Source of the DNA: Pseudonocardia humida
GTDB taxonomy: Bacteria; Actinomycetota; Actinomycetes; Mycobacteriales; Pseudonocardiaceae
NCBI RefSeq assembly: GCF_023898865.1
Contig: NZ_JAGSOV010000039.1
Span: forward strand, 1-64,000
Length of the DNA: 64,000 nucleotides
Reading direction: 5' to 3'
The position numbers and the translations under genes were made by a program. The first letter of the stretch is position 1. Each line of letters begins with the position of its first letter. This document shows positions 34,227 through 43,412 of the stretch, piece by piece. The notes beneath the pieces are model-generated. The model did not search any database, was not told the origin of the DNA, and saw only the letters and a list, made by a program, of their open reading frames with translations.

Positions 34227-34585
34227 GGGTGATCAAGTGAATCCGGAGGGTACCGGATGTGATGCGCAGCTACTACCGCTGGGTTACCGGGATCGGCAGG
34301 TGGGTGCAGTGACCGGGCACACCGGGCTCGCGCTGGGGTGTGCAGCGCCGACTACGGGATCTCCCCGGTCGCGACGGCCGGGGTATAGCCCGCACGGCAC
34401 CCGTCGGCTCCACTCGATCCGTGCCGCCGTCGGTGTCCGGCGCCGGATCGCCCTGGTGCGGCTGCGCCCCGCCGGGGCGCCCTGATCGCCCCCGGGCGGG
34501 TGTCGGCTCGACATCCGCCCGGGGATGCGGAACGGTCGAGCGGCCGCGGGCGCCGCGTCCGCGCACCGACCGCAGAGGAGGGCGG
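34227..34585 (+). promoter_or_regulatory. 359-bp intergenic region with two strong hairpins before the aminotransferase
   Basis: GCGCCCC-GCC-GGGGCGC (34464-34480) is followed by a 16-bp stem, CCCCGGGCGGGTGTCG with CGACATCCGCCCGGGG and a 3-nt loop (34490-34524, one wobble pair). The second ends 61 bp before the aminotransferase GTG. A weak TATAGC -10 candidate is at 34384-34389. The region could encode a structured 5-prime leader; no known riboswitch class was recognised. Confidence 0.55.
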
Positions 34586-35758
34586 GTGCCGCGCACCAGC
34601 GCCAAGGCCGACGCGTTCACCGAGTCGGTCATCCGGGAGACCTTCCGCCTCGCCGCCCGGCACGGGGCGATCAACCTCGGTCAGGGCTTCCCGGACTTCC
34701 CGTGCCCGCCCGAGCTCAAGGAGGCGGCCTGCGCGGCCATCACGGCCGACGACAACCAGTACCCGATGACCTACGGCACGCCCGAGCTGCGCGCGGCGAT
34801 CGCCGAGAAGACCGCGCGCACCTACCCGGGGTGGACCATCGACCCGGAGACCGAGCTGTGCGTGACCTGCGGGGCCACCGAGGCCCTCGTCGCGGTGACG
34901 TTCGCGCTGCTCGATCCGGGCGACGAGGTCGTCTTGTTCGAGCCCTGGTACGAGAACTACCGGCCCGACGCCATCCTGGCCGGCGCCGTGCCCCGACCGG
35001 TGCGGATGCGCGAGCCCGACTGGTCGTTCGACGAGGCCGAGCTGCGCGCCGCGTTCGGGCCGCGCACCAAGGCGGTGTTCCTCTGCCACCCGAACAACCC
35101 GACCGGCAAGGTCTACCGCGCCGAGGAGCTGGCGCTGCTGGCCGAGCTGTGCCGGCGCTGGGACGCCGTGCTGGTGGTCGACTCGATCTACGAGCACATC
35201 CACCAGCTCGGCCCGGGCGGCTACCTGCCCCCGGCGCTCGTTCCCGGCATGGAGGACCGCACGATCACGGTCAACGCGCTGTCCAAGACCTACGCGGTGA
35301 CCGGGTGGCGGGTCGGCTGGACCGTGGCCCCGCCCGGGCTCACCGCGGCCATCCGCAAGGTGCACGACTTCCTCACCATCGCCGCCCCCGCCCCGCTGCA
35401 GACCGCGGGGGTGACGGCGATGGGGATGCCGCCCGAGTACTACACCGCCCTCGCCGCGGCCTACCGCGAGCGCCGCGACCTGCTCTGCGACGCGCTGGAG
35501 CGGATCGGCTTCGACCTGCGCCGCCCCGAGGGCTCCTACTACGTGCTGTGCGACACCGCAGGCCTCGACCCGGCAGCAGACGGCGTCGCGTTCGCCCGGA
35601 GGCTGATCACCGAGATCGGGGTGTCCTGCGTGCCCGCGGTCTCGTTCTGGCGCCCGGAGAACGCCGAGCACGGGCGGAGCAAGCTGCGCTTCGCGTTCCC
35701 GAAGCGGCGCGAGACACTGCTGGCCGCGATCGAACGGCTGGAGAATCTGACCGGGTGA
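34586..35758 (+). CDS. Class I/II pyridoxal-phosphate aminotransferase (KAT/methionine aminotransferase-like)
   Basis: A 390-residue fold-type I aminotransferase. INLGQGFPDFPCPPELKEA is the N-terminal signature, CHPNNPTGKVYRAEELALL the substrate-arm region, and NALSKTYAVTGWRVGW holds the PLP lysine; the phosphate and carboxylate arginines are expected there and near KLRFAFPKR. It is closest in pattern to the kynurenine/glutamine transaminase or YbdL methionine aminotransferase group. The GTG start has GAGGAGGGCGG upstream. It stands alone behind the hairpin-rich leader. Confidence 0.9.
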   Translation: MPRTSAKADAFTESVIRETFRLAARHGAINLGQGFPDFPCPPELKEAACAAITADDNQYPMTYGTPELRAAIAEKTARTYPGWTIDPETELCVTCGATEALVAVTFALLDPGDEVVLFEPWYENYRPDAILAGAVPRPVRMREPDWSFDEAELRAAFGPRTKAVFLCHPNNPTGKVYRAEELALLAELCRRWDAVLVVDSIYEHIHQLGPGGYLPPALVPGMEDRTITVNALSKTYAVTGWRVGWTVAPPGLTAAIRKVHDFLTIAAPAPLQTAGVTAMGMPPEYYTALAAAYRERRDLLCDALERIGFDLRRPEGSYYVLCDTAGLDPAADGVAFARRLITEIGVSCVPAVSFWRPENAEHGRSKLRFAFPKRRETLLAAIERLENLTG

Positions 35759-35828
35759 TCGCCGCCGGTGGTGCGGGAGCCGCTGTGGCGCGGCTCGTGC
35801 ACCGCGCACGGTGATCAGCGGCGTGCGG

Positions 35829-36020
35829 CTAGTCCGCGCCGGCCGCCTTGCGGGCGAGTCGGTAGCGCAGCTCGGACTCGGTGGCGGTCTCGAACTCGGC
35901 CGGCGTCAGGTAGATCGTGCACCGGTCGTCGCTGACCGCCACCAGGTCGCCGCGGCTGCCCGGCGGGGCCGGGTGGCCGAGGGGGTTCTGCAGGAGCCGC
36001 CGGACGGCGAGCTCGGTCAC
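35829..36020 (-). CDS. Small hypothetical protein
   Basis: Sixty-three residues from GTG 36020: VTELAVRRLLQNPLGHP and CTIYLTPAEFETATESELR with a basic tail. High third-position GC and a compact beta-strand/helix pattern suggest a real gene; the family is not recognised. A longer version from TTG 36101 is possible. It lies opposite and downstream of the aminotransferase. Confidence 0.5.
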   Translation of the reverse strand: MTELAVRRLLQNPLGHPAPPGSRGDLVAVSDDRCTIYLTPAEFETATESELRYRLARKAAGAD

Positions 36021-36132
36021 CGGGGGCCCGCCGGGCGGGACCCGGGGACCCCGGACGTGAACGGCACATGACCATCGTGCCTCATCCAGGTGGCCGCGCA
36101 ATGGCCACGCGGAGCTTCATGCGGACGGGTGC

Positions 36133-36402
36133 TCAGGCGGCGGCCGGTGCCGCGGCCCGCAGCGCCCGCAGTCCGGCCGCCGTCACGACCGCGGCGACGC
36201 GCTGGCCCACCGGGCGCACCGCGGTCGGGGCGATGAGACCGGCCCGCGCCAGCCGGTGCGCGGCCTCCTGGTCGCAGCAATACCGGCCGTCGAGCAGCAG
36301 ATCGGGCTCGGCGCCCCCGGTCAGCTCGGCGGTGCCGGTCGCCACCGCGCGCAGGATCGCCCGGTCGCGGCCGGTGAGTGGATCGCAGGTCGTGCGCTCC
36401 AT
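36133..36402 (-). CDS. Small winged-helix-like hypothetical protein
   Basis: Eighty-nine residues from ATG 36402, with GGGAGGACGACG upstream. LTGRDRAILRAVATGTAEL and HRLARAGLIAPTAV suggest two helices of a winged-helix DNA-binding fold, with LLLDGRYCCDQEA between them. The family is not recognised. It is 113 bp upstream of the preceding small ORF on the same strand and divergent from the CHASE3-HAMP gene. Confidence 0.55.
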   Translation of the reverse strand: MERTTCDPLTGRDRAILRAVATGTAELTGGAEPDLLLDGRYCCDQEAAHRLARAGLIAPTAVRPVGQRVAAVVTAAGLRALRAAAPAAA

Positions 36403-36536
36403 CGTCGTCCTCCCCCTCGTCGCGCCCCGGCGCCCTCCGCCGGTGACGTAGAACACACGTGCGCCGTGCCCGTCCGGTTCGAGGTCGTGACCGATCGGGC
36501 ACCCTGCGTGATCACCAGGGGCCCTGAACGGCGGTC

Positions 36537-38003
36537 GTGCCGCCACGGCGGGACGTGCATGGTCGGCGCGTGGCCGGATCCCCGTCGCTGCGACGCCGGG
36601 CCGTGCTGGCGGTGGTCGGGCTGGCCGCGGTGCTCGTCGCGGCCGCCGCCGCGGCCCTGTTCGCGCAGGCGCGGGTCGACGACGCCACCACGCGGGTCAC
36701 CGAGCGGGCGCTGCCCGCGCTGGTCGCGGTGGAGCGCCTGCAGCGCGCGTTCGTCGACCAGGAGACCGGCATCCGCGACTACCTGCTGACCGGCCGGGCC
36801 GCGCTGCTGCAGCCCTACCAGGACGCCGCGGCGTCGCTCGACGAGCAGGAGCGGGTGCTGCGCGGAGCGCTCGTCGACGACCCCGACGCGCTCGCCCGGC
36901 TCGACGCCGTGCTCGGCGGCCACCGGCGCTGGCTCGCCGTCGCCGAGCCGGCGATCGGGCTGCGCGCCCGGGACGACCAGGCCGGGCTCGACGACCTGGT
37001 CGTCAGGGCACCGGGTCCGCCGCTGTCCGCCGGGCTGCGCGACCACGTCGCCGGGTTGCGCGCCGCCATCGAGGCGCGCATCGCGGCCGACGCGGCGCGC
37101 GTCCGGACCGTCGGCACGACGCTGACCTGGGTCTTGAGCGGCGCGGTCGGGCTCGGCGTGCTGGGCGCGGGGCTGGCGGTGCTGGGCGTGCGGCGCGCGC
37201 TGAGCGACCCGCTCGGGAGGCTCATCGACGCCGTCGAGCGGGTGGCCGAGGGCGATCTCGACCGGCCCGTCCCCGCCGACGGCCCCGCGGAGCTGGCCGC
37301 GCTCGGCGCCGCCGTCGACCGGATGCGCACCATGCTCGACGAGCACCGCGGCGCCGCCGTGCGGGCGGCCGCGCAGCGCGAGTCGGACCGGGTGGCCGCC
37401 GACCTGCACGGCGGCGCGGTCCGCAGGCTGTTCGCCGTCACGACCACGCTGACCTCGCTCGGCGCCCGGCACCCGGAGCTCGCCGCCGACCTCGCCCGGT
37501 CGGTCGAGGAGCTCGACCGGGCGATCGCCGACGTCCGGGCGGCCGCGGTCGGCGGGCCGCGCAGTGGGGCCGGGGCGGGGCACGCGCTCGCCGCGCGCGT
37601 CGCCGAGGAGCTGGCCAGGGCGCCGGCGTTGGCGGGCGTGCACCCCGCGCTGCACGTGGGCCCCCGGGCGGCGCCCGACCTGCCTGCGCACGTCGAGGAC
37701 CACCTGCTCACGGCGCTCGCGGCCACCGTCGAGGAGCTGACCGGCGCGGTCCGCGGCCCCGACGACGTCGAGGTCGAGCTGTCGATCACGGCCGACCGCG
37801 CGTGCCTGCGGCTGTTCGTGCGCGGTACCGCGGCCTGGCCGAAGGTAGCCCGGCTCCCCGAGCGCAGTCCGTCCGACGCGACCCGGTGCCGCATCCTGCC
37901 CGCCGTCGGCGGCCGGACCGTCGTGGAGTGGGCCGTGGCCTTCGCCGGGGCGGGGGTCCCGGCCGGAACATCCGCCGTGACGACCGCGTTGAACGAGCCG
38001 TAA
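36537..38003 (+). CDS. CHASE3-HAMP sensor with degenerate kinase-like C-terminus
   Basis: About 488 residues. A signal-anchor helix (residues 20-45), a CHASE3-like extracellular domain ([15 protein letters not shown] is the hallmark), a second helix (about 198-222), a HAMP linker ([18 protein letters not shown]), then [20 protein letters not shown], which resembles a HisKA_3 dimerisation helix. The ATPase domain that follows lacks recognisable N and G boxes, so it may be inactive or serve only as a dimer or scaffold. The start is uncertain (GTG 36537 or a GTG about 33 bp later). Confidence 0.65.
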   Translation: MPPRRDVHGRRVAGSPSLRRRAVLAVVGLAAVLVAAAAAALFAQARVDDATTRVTERALPALVAVERLQRAFVDQETGIRDYLLTGRAALLQPYQDAAASLDEQERVLRGALVDDPDALARLDAVLGGHRRWLAVAEPAIGLRARDDQAGLDDLVVRAPGPPLSAGLRDHVAGLRAAIEARIAADAARVRTVGTTLTWVLSGAVGLGVLGAGLAVLGVRRALSDPLGRLIDAVERVAEGDLDRPVPADGPAELAALGAAVDRMRTMLDEHRGAAVRAAAQRESDRVAADLHGGAVRRLFAVTTTLTSLGARHPELAADLARSVEELDRAIADVRAAAVGGPRSGAGAGHALAARVAEELARAPALAGVHPALHVGPRAAPDLPAHVEDHLLTALAATVEELTGAVRGPDDVEVELSITADRACLRLFVRGTAAWPKVARLPERSPSDATRCRILPAVGGRTVVEWAVAFAGAGVPAGTSAVTTALNEP

Positions 38004-38025
38004 TCGACGCCGAGGAAGGCACACG

Positions 38026-38538
38026 ATGACCGAGACTGCGATCCTGGCCGCGGGCTGCTTCTGGGGGGCCCAGGAGCTGCTCCGCGCGCGCCCCGGGGTG
38101 ATCTCGACCCGGGTCGGCTACTCCGGAGGCGACACCCCGAACGCCACCTACCGCAACCACGGCGACCACGCGGAGGCCGTCGAGGTCGTGTTCGACCCCG
38201 ACGTGATCTCGTTCCGCGAGGTGCTGGAGTTCTTCTTCCAGATCCACGACCCGTCCACCCGCGACCGCCAGGGCAACGACGTCGGTCGCAGCTACCGCTC
38301 GGCGATCTTCTACACCAGCGACGAGCAGCGCAGGGTCGCCCTGGACACGATCGCCGACGTCGACGCCTCCGGCCTGTGGCCGGGCCGGGTCGTCACCGAC
38401 GTGGTCGCGGCCGGCCCGTTCTGGGAGGCCGAGGAGGAGCACCAGGACTACCTGCAGAAGTACCCCTACGGCTACACCTGCCACTTCGTGCGGCCCGGCT
38501 GGGTGCTGCCGCGCAGGCAGGCGGAGACCGCGAGCTGA
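38026..38538 (+). CDS. msrA: Peptide-methionine (S)-S-oxide reductase MsrA
   Basis: A 170-residue MsrA. The catalytic [10 protein letters not shown] motif is at residues 10-20 and the family blocks [22 protein letters not shown] and [19 protein letters not shown] (shortened, residues about 30-90) are intact. YHxxYL-type [16 protein letters not shown] ends the domain. It repairs methionine-S-sulfoxide, with recycling by thioredoxin. AGGAAGGCACACG precedes ATG. The next gene begins within its stop codon. Confidence 0.95.
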   Translation: MTETAILAAGCFWGAQELLRARPGVISTRVGYSGGDTPNATYRNHGDHAEAVEVVFDPDVISFREVLEFFFQIHDPSTRDRQGNDVGRSYRSAIFYTSDEQRRVALDTIADVDASGLWPGRVVTDVVAAGPFWEAEEEHQDYLQKYPYGYTCHFVRPGWVLPRRQAETAS

Positions 38539-39332
38539 TCCCGGTCCCGAGCGACCCGCTCGCCGCACCGGCGGGCGGGTCCTTCACGCGCGCGGCCGCC
38601 CGGCTCGACGCCCTGCTGGCGCGCGCCGAGCGCTCGGGTGAGGCGGGCGACTGGCTCGCCTTCACCACGGCGCTGACCGAGTCCGGGCGTCCCCTGGACG
38701 CCGTGCGCCACCTGCGCGGGTTGTGGCGCGGCGTGCCCCGGCCCGTCGCCGTCGGGGAGGCCGGGGCGCGCGACCGGTCGGTGTTCCTGCTCGACTGCGG
38801 GGCGACGGCCGCCGACGCGGGCCTGCTCGCCCTGGGCGGCCACTGCTGCGCGCTGGCCCGGTCCTCGCCGCACCCGGACGTCCGGTACCTGGCCGAGGTG
38901 AACCTGGCCGAGATCACCGCGCTGCGCCCGCTGCCCGGCGCCCGCGACCGCGCGCTGCGGCAGTCGACGGTGCTGGACGCGACGTCCCTGCTGGTCGAGG
39001 TGGTGGCGACCGGCGACCCGGACGAGGCCGCCGCGGCCACGGCCGACCTGGAGGAGCTCGTGGCCGCGGCGCCCGACGCGCTGCCGCCGCGCATCGCGCT
39101 GGCCCGGGCGCTGGTCGAGGCCGGTCGCCCGGAGCGGGCCGCCGAGCAGGCCGAGCGGGTGGTGGCCGCGGCCGGCCCGACCCACGCCGACCAGTACAAC
39201 GCCGCGGTGCTGCTGCTGGAGCGCGGCGAGCGGGGCCGGGCCGCCCGGCACGCGCGGCGGGCGCTGCGCCACGCCACCACCGACCGCGACGCGCGCGACG
39301 CGCGGGAGCTGCTGGCGCGCATCGCGCCCTGA
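38535..39332 (+). CDS. TPR-like hypothetical protein, probable CTG start
   Basis: About 265 residues of helical repeats ([68 protein letters not shown], shortened here), i.e. two to three TPR-like units at the C-terminal end. No ATG, GTG or TTG lies near the N-terminus; the first is GTG 38703. CTG 38535 overlaps the msrA stop as CTGA, mirroring the NTGA overlaps elsewhere in the window, and GCGGAG stands eight bases upstream. The function is unknown; a scaffold role is possible. Confidence 0.65.
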   Translation: MIPVPSDPLAAPAGGSFTRAAARLDALLARAERSGEAGDWLAFTTALTESGRPLDAVRHLRGLWRGVPRPVAVGEAGARDRSVFLLDCGATAADAGLLALGGHCCALARSSPHPDVRYLAEVNLAEITALRPLPGARDRALRQSTVLDATSLLVEVVATGDPDEAAAATADLEELVAAAPDALPPRIALARALVEAGRPERAAEQAERVVAAAGPTHADQYNAAVLLLERGERGRAARHARRALRHATTDRDARDARELLARIAP

Positions 39333-39404
39333 CCGCGTGCCCCCACCGACCCTCGACGGGGGCGTGCGGGTGGGGTGTCCGACGAGCTACGCTCGGTCAC
39401 TGCC

Positions 39405-41195
39405 ATGGCTGATCGACAGGACGCGCGAGCCGACCGGGTCGCAGCGCGCGGGGGAGGTGCCGGACCGGTGAGCCGCCGCCGGGTCGACGTCGACCCGCGC
39501 CGCATGGAGCGGGTGCGCCCCGCCGCGCGCCCCGAGCCGCCGCAGCCGCCGGCCGAGCCCGTCACGGCCTCGGCGCGCACCGTCGAGCACGGCCTGCTCG
39601 CCGGCGCCCCGCTCGGGGCGTTCGCCTGCGACGAGCGCGGAGTGGTGCGCACGGCCAACCCCGCCGCCCTGCGGATGCTGCCCGATCTCACCGTCGGCGA
39701 GGTGCTCGGCGGCGCGCTGGCCGTCCTCGCGCAGGCCGACCCCACCGCAGGCGAGGTCGACCTCGACGTCCCCGGCCGGGCGGTCACCGCGCGCCCGACC
39801 GCGCTGACCCGCGGCTGGACGGGCTGGTACCTCCAGGACGTCACCGAGTCCCGCACCCGGTTGGACAACCTGCTGGCCGAGCGCACCCGCTCGCGGTTCC
39901 TGGCCGCGGCGAGCACCCGGCTCGGGCAGTCGCTGCACCCCGGTCGCACCGCGCGGGCCCTCGTGGAGCTGGCCGCCGAGCTCGCCGACTCGGCGGTCGT
40001 CGTGCTGCCCGTGCAGCGGGGGACCGTCGAGTGGTTCCGCTGCGACGGCCGCGACACGACCGGCGGCCGGCTGCCGGTCACCGCGCTGCCCGAGCTGGTC
40101 GCCGCGGCGCTGCGCGGTACCGCGGCCGTCCCGGATCCGCTGCTGGGCACCGAGCTGGCCGGCGAGCCGTGGACGCCGCGGGACCCGCCGGCCGGCGCGG
40201 TGGTCTGCACGCTGCCCGGCGACGGGCACCCGGCCGGCGCCCTCGTGCTGGTCCGCGACGTCACCGCGGCGCCGTGGCAGGGTCCCGACGCCACGCTCGT
40301 GGAGGAGTTCACCGAGCGCGCGGGCGTCGCGCTCACCGCGGCGGCGCTCTACGCCCAGCGCTCCCTCGCCGCCGAGGTGCTGCGCCGGACCAACCACGAG
40401 CCGCGGCTGCCGCGCGTCGACGGGATCACGATCGCGGCCGCGTTCCGCCCCGCCGAGGAAGGGCTGCTGATCGGCTCGGACTTCTACGACGTGCACACCA
40501 CCCCCGACGGCGCGGTCGCGCTGCTGATCGGCGAGGTGCGCGAGCGCGACGTCGACGCCGCGGTGACCGCCGGGCAGGTCCGTCAGTCGGTGCGGGTGCT
40601 GCGCAGGCTCGACACCGACCCGGTCCACACGCTGGAGCTGCTCAACACCATGCAGCTGGAGGCCGTCCCCGCCGACGGCGGCCCCCGGTTCGTCAGCCTG
40701 GTGCTCGGCGACGCCCGCGCGCTGCCCGACGGCGGCGTGCGCCTGCGCCTCGCCGGTGGCGGCCACCTGGCGCCGCTGGTGGTGCGCCGCGACGGCGTCG
40801 AGGTCGTGGACATCGGCGGCGGCGTGGTCGGCGCCCACCTGCCGCCCCGGTTCGTCGACCGGACCGTCGACCTCGCCCCCGGCGAGGCGTGCGTGCTGCA
40901 CACCGACGGCGTCGTCGACGCGCAGGGCGGCGTGGACGGCGCCCAGTTGTTCGGCGAGCAGCGGCTGGCCGAGCTGCTGCGCGGCTGCCACATCCTGCCG
41001 GCGCCGGGCATCGTCGACCGCATCCTCGACCACACCACGCGCCGGCTCGACGAGCGCCCCCACGACGACATGGCACTGCTGGTGGTGCAGGCCCCGGCGG
41101 TGCCCACCCCGGGGCGGCGGCACCTCTACGTGGTCCGGCCGGAGGACGCCTCCCGGGAGGAGGCACCCGGCAGTGGACGGCACCGCCAGCGCTGA
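39405..41195 (+). CDS. PAS-GAF-PP2C (SpoIIE/RsbU-type) serine phosphatase
   Basis: A 596-residue protein. An Arg/Pro-rich N-terminus is followed by a PAS domain (residues about 55-150; GAFACDERGVVRTANPAAL), a GAF domain (about 165-320) and a PP2C domain (about 350-570; GSDFYDVHTT, LAGGGHLAPLVV, LHTDGVVDAQGG, DDMALLVV) with the metal-binding aspartates present. It would dephosphorylate STAS anti-anti-sigma factors. TACGCT at 39388-39393 lies 11 bp before ATG, giving a very short leader. The next small gene overlaps its end by 23 bp. Confidence 0.87.
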   Translation: MADRQDARADRVAARGGGAGPVSRRRVDVDPRRMERVRPAARPEPPQPPAEPVTASARTVEHGLLAGAPLGAFACDERGVVRTANPAALRMLPDLTVGEVLGGALAVLAQADPTAGEVDLDVPGRAVTARPTALTRGWTGWYLQDVTESRTRLDNLLAERTRSRFLAAASTRLGQSLHPGRTARALVELAAELADSAVVVLPVQRGTVEWFRCDGRDTTGGRLPVTALPELVAAALRGTAAVPDPLLGTELAGEPWTPRDPPAGAVVCTLPGDGHPAGALVLVRDVTAAPWQGPDATLVEEFTERAGVALTAAALYAQRSLAAEVLRRTNHEPRLPRVDGITIAAAFRPAEEGLLIGSDFYDVHTTPDGAVALLIGEVRERDVDAAVTAGQVRQSVRVLRRLDTDPVHTLELLNTMQLEAVPADGGPRFVSLVLGDARALPDGGVRLRLAGGGHLAPLVVRRDGVEVVDIGGGVVGAHLPPRFVDRTVDLAPGEACVLHTDGVVDAQGGVDGAQLFGEQRLAELLRGCHILPAPGIVDRILDHTTRRLDERPHDDMALLVVQAPAVPTPGRRHLYVVRPEDASREEAPGSGRHRQR

Positions 41196-41505
41196 GTTCT
41201 TCGCGGCGCCGGCCGCCGCCGACGCGCCGCGCGCCGCCGAGATCGCCCTCGGGCTGGTGACGTCCGGCGACCCGGCCGACCCGCCGGCCGACGGTCTCGC
41301 GCACGTCGTCGACGTGCTCGCCGCCGCGGTCTACATCGGCGAGGCCGACCTCTTCGCCGAGGGCATGCGCTGGCTGGACGCCCTGCTGACCGGGCGGACG
41401 GGCTCCTGCGCTGGCGCGCACGCCGTGCTCGACGCCGGCCTGCGCGACCTCCCGACCGCCCGGGACGTCCCGGCCGCCGGCCGGGACCAGCTCACGCCGC
41501 TCTGA
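41173..41505 (+). CDS. Small helical protein coupled to the PP2C phosphatase
   Basis: A 110-residue ORF starting at GTG within the phosphatase gene, with GGGAGGAGGCACCC upstream. AEIALGLVTSGDPADPPADG and LAAAVYIGEADLFAEGMRWL suggest a four-helix bundle similar to small helical domains found beside actinobacterial sensor proteins. It may be a partner or modulator of the phosphatase. No family is assigned. It ends 14 bp inside the convergent MBL gene. Confidence 0.6.
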   Translation: MDGTASAEFFAAPAAADAPRAAEIALGLVTSGDPADPPADGLAHVVDVLAAAVYIGEADLFAEGMRWLDALLTGRTGSCAGAHAVLDAGLRDLPTARDVPAAGRDQLTPL

Positions 41506-42604
41506 CCAGGGCGGGGCCCTCGGTCGACGCGGTGTCCCAGCTCAGCTCCCCGCGCTCGGTGAGGTACTCGACGTGCGCCGCGGTCTCGCCCAGCGCGGCC
41601 AGGCGCATCGGCCCGATCTGCGCCCAGGTCCGCGACCAGGTGAGCCGCTCGGCCAGCTGCCACATCGTCGGTTCGCCGATCTCGGCGACCGCGGCGAGGA
41701 TCTCCGCGCAGCGCTCCCGGTGGTGCTCGATCAGCTGGTCGGTGCGGGCGGCCAGGCCGCGGAAGCGGTACTGGTGGGCGGGCAGGGCGTCGTGGTCGTC
41801 GTAGGCCGCCATCCTGCGCAGCGAGTCCAGGTAGCGGGCCAGCATCGACGGGCCCTGCCCGGGGTGCGCGCTGATGTTCGGGGTGATCCCGGGCAGCACG
41901 TGGTCGCCGGTCAGCACGGCCTGGGCGGTCTCGTCGACCAGGCACAGGTGCCCGGGCGTGTGACCGGGCGTCCACACCGCGCGCAGCCGCCTGCCGGGCA
42001 GCGGCGCCAGGTCGCCGTCGGAGAGCAGGACGTCGGGCTCGGCCATCGCGCCGAACCCGGGGACGCCGTCGGCGGCGTCCCGGTCGAGGAACGCGGACAT
42101 GATCTCGTCGACGGTCTCGGCGGGGGCACCGCAGACGTGCGTCAGCCAGCCGCCCGCCCCGGCCACGCCCTGGGGGCGCTCGCCGTCGCCCTGGCCGGCG
42201 CGGAAGGCGGCGGCCTGCCGCGCGGGCAGCGTCTCGGCCTCGGCCGGGTGCATCGCGACCCACGCCCCGGACGCCGCCCGCAACCGGGCGGTCAGCCCGT
42301 GGTGGTCGGGGTGGATGTGGGTGGCCACGACGCCGACGACGTCGCCAGCGCCCGCGCCCGCCGCGGCCAGGCCCGCGGTGAGCGCGGCCCAGCCCTCGTC
42401 GCTCTCCCACCCGGGGTCGACCACGACCAGCCCGGTGTCGCCGGGCACCAGGTAGCTGAGGGTGTAGCGCAGGGGGTTGTCCGGGATGGGCACGGGGACC
42501 GACCACGTGCCGTGGTCGAGCCGCTCGACCGGCGGCAGGACCCGCTCCCGCCAGGCGCGCTCCTGCAGCGGCGCGCGGACCTCCAGCGTGTCCGGGGTGA
42601 GCAT
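41492..42604 (-). CDS. MBL-fold metallo-hydrolase
   Basis: A 370-residue metallo-beta-lactamase-fold protein. The metal motif THIHPDHHG (HxHxDH) is at about residue 95, the second His in VWTPGHTPGHLCLVD, the bridging Asp in VLTGDHVLPG and a further His in LPAHQYRFRG. A C-terminal winged-helix-like extension (TMWQLAERLTWSRTWAQIG) is typical of the LACTB2/glyoxalase-II-like subgroup. ATG 42604 is preceded by GGAGGGGCGCGTCC. Thioester or lactone hydrolysis is likely; the substrate is unknown. Confidence 0.88.
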   Translation of the reverse strand: MLTPDTLEVRAPLQERAWRERVLPPVERLDHGTWSVPVPIPDNPLRYTLSYLVPGDTGLVVVDPGWESDEGWAALTAGLAAAGAGAGDVVGVVATHIHPDHHGLTARLRAASGAWVAMHPAEAETLPARQAAAFRAGQGDGERPQGVAGAGGWLTHVCGAPAETVDEIMSAFLDRDAADGVPGFGAMAEPDVLLSDGDLAPLPGRRLRAVWTPGHTPGHLCLVDETAQAVLTGDHVLPGITPNISAHPGQGPSMLARYLDSLRRMAAYDDHDALPAHQYRFRGLAARTDQLIEHHRERCAEILAAVAEIGEPTMWQLAERLTWSRTWAQIGPMRLAALGETAAHVEYLTERGELSWDTASTEGPALVRAA

Positions 42605-42801
42605 GGACGCGCCCCTCCGCGGTCGACGTAGTTGAATCGATGTTCGGAAACCGACGCTACCTCGCGGTCGGCGTCCGCCGGTGCGGCGGGGCGTGGTGAC
42701 GTCCATCTCCCGGCGTCGCGGTCCCCCTCGGCGGCCGCGGACCCCACCCTGAGCCGGCCGCCGCCGCGGTGGCGGCGAAAGGGCTGGTGGGAGGTGGACG
42801 G

Positions 42802-43191
42802 TTGCCTGCCGCGGTGCAGGCCGGGCGCAGCGACATGCTCAGGCACGTGGTGGTGCACACCATCGCCGAGCGCGAGCAGGCGCTGGCCGAGGGCGCGCCC
42901 ACGGCGCCTGGCGGGTGGGACGAGGTCGCCACCCGGCTGGTCGACGCCACGGCCGGGCTGCCGCCGGCCCCGTCGTGCGGGGTCAGCGCTCCGCGGGCGG
43001 CGGGGCGTCGTCGTGCGGGGTACTCAGCTCATGCGGATCCGCGCCGGTCGAGCGGTGCGGTGTCGGGGTCAGGGGTGTCGGGCAGGTCATCCAGGTGCTT
43101 GCCGAGCGCGGCGAGCGGACCGTCCCAGTCGCGGGCCATCGCGGCCAGGAACTGCTGGGCGACCTGCATGGGCGTGGAGCGCAGCCGGTAG
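42802..43191 (+). CDS. Possible small gene, tail uncertain
   Basis: TTG 42802 has GGGAGGTGGACGG upstream. The first 60 codons (LPAAVQAGRSDMLRHVVVHT, then IAEREQALAEGAPTAPGGWD) have strong third-position GC and look coding. After about residue 62 the coding pattern weakens and the frame runs into the antisense ArsR gene, so either the true end is frameshifted or the gene is decayed. The region 42605-42801 before it shows only promoter-like sequence for the MBL gene. Confidence 0.3.
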   Translation: MPAAVQAGRSDMLRHVVVHTIAEREQALAEGAPTAPGGWDEVATRLVDATAGLPPAPSCGVSAPRAAGRRRAGYSAHADPRRSSGAVSGSGVSGRSSRCLPSAASGPSQSRAIAARNCWATCMGVERSR

Positions 43192-43412
43192 CGCACGCGG
43201 CGGCGCTCGCCGGGCTCGGCCGTCACCAGGCCCGCGTCGGCCAGCAGCGCGAGGTGCTTGGCGATGGCCTGGCGGGTGATGGGCAACCGGGTGGCCAGGT
43301 CGGTGGCCGTGGCCGGGCCGTGCGCGGCCAGCGCGGCCAGCAGCGCTCGCCGGCTCGGGTCGGCCAGCGCGATGAAGACCTGCTCGGCGACCGCCTCGAC
43401 GTCAGGCGGCAT
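43029..43412 (-). CDS. ArsR family winged-helix regulator
   Basis: A 127-residue ArsR/SmtB-fold repressor (FIALADPSRRALLAALAAHG; LATRLPITRQAIAKHLALLA; RRRVRYRL wing). No metal-binding cysteines are present; this is the subtype encoded with SRPBCC/AHSA1 proteins. It overlaps the upstream SRPBCC gene by 11 bp. It likely binds the inverted repeat in the promoter of that gene. Confidence 0.88.
   Translation of the reverse strand: MPPDVEAVAEQVFIALADPSRRALLAALAAHGPATATDLATRLPITRQAIAKHLALLADAGLVTAEPGERRRVRYRLRSTPMQVAQQFLAAMARDWDGPLAALGKHLDDLPDTPDPDTAPLDRRGSA

Noticed and set aside
34273..34674. Minus-strand ORF across the hairpin region
   Set aside because: Arg/Pro-rich, no homology-like segment; it overlaps the start of the well-supported aminotransferase on the other strand.
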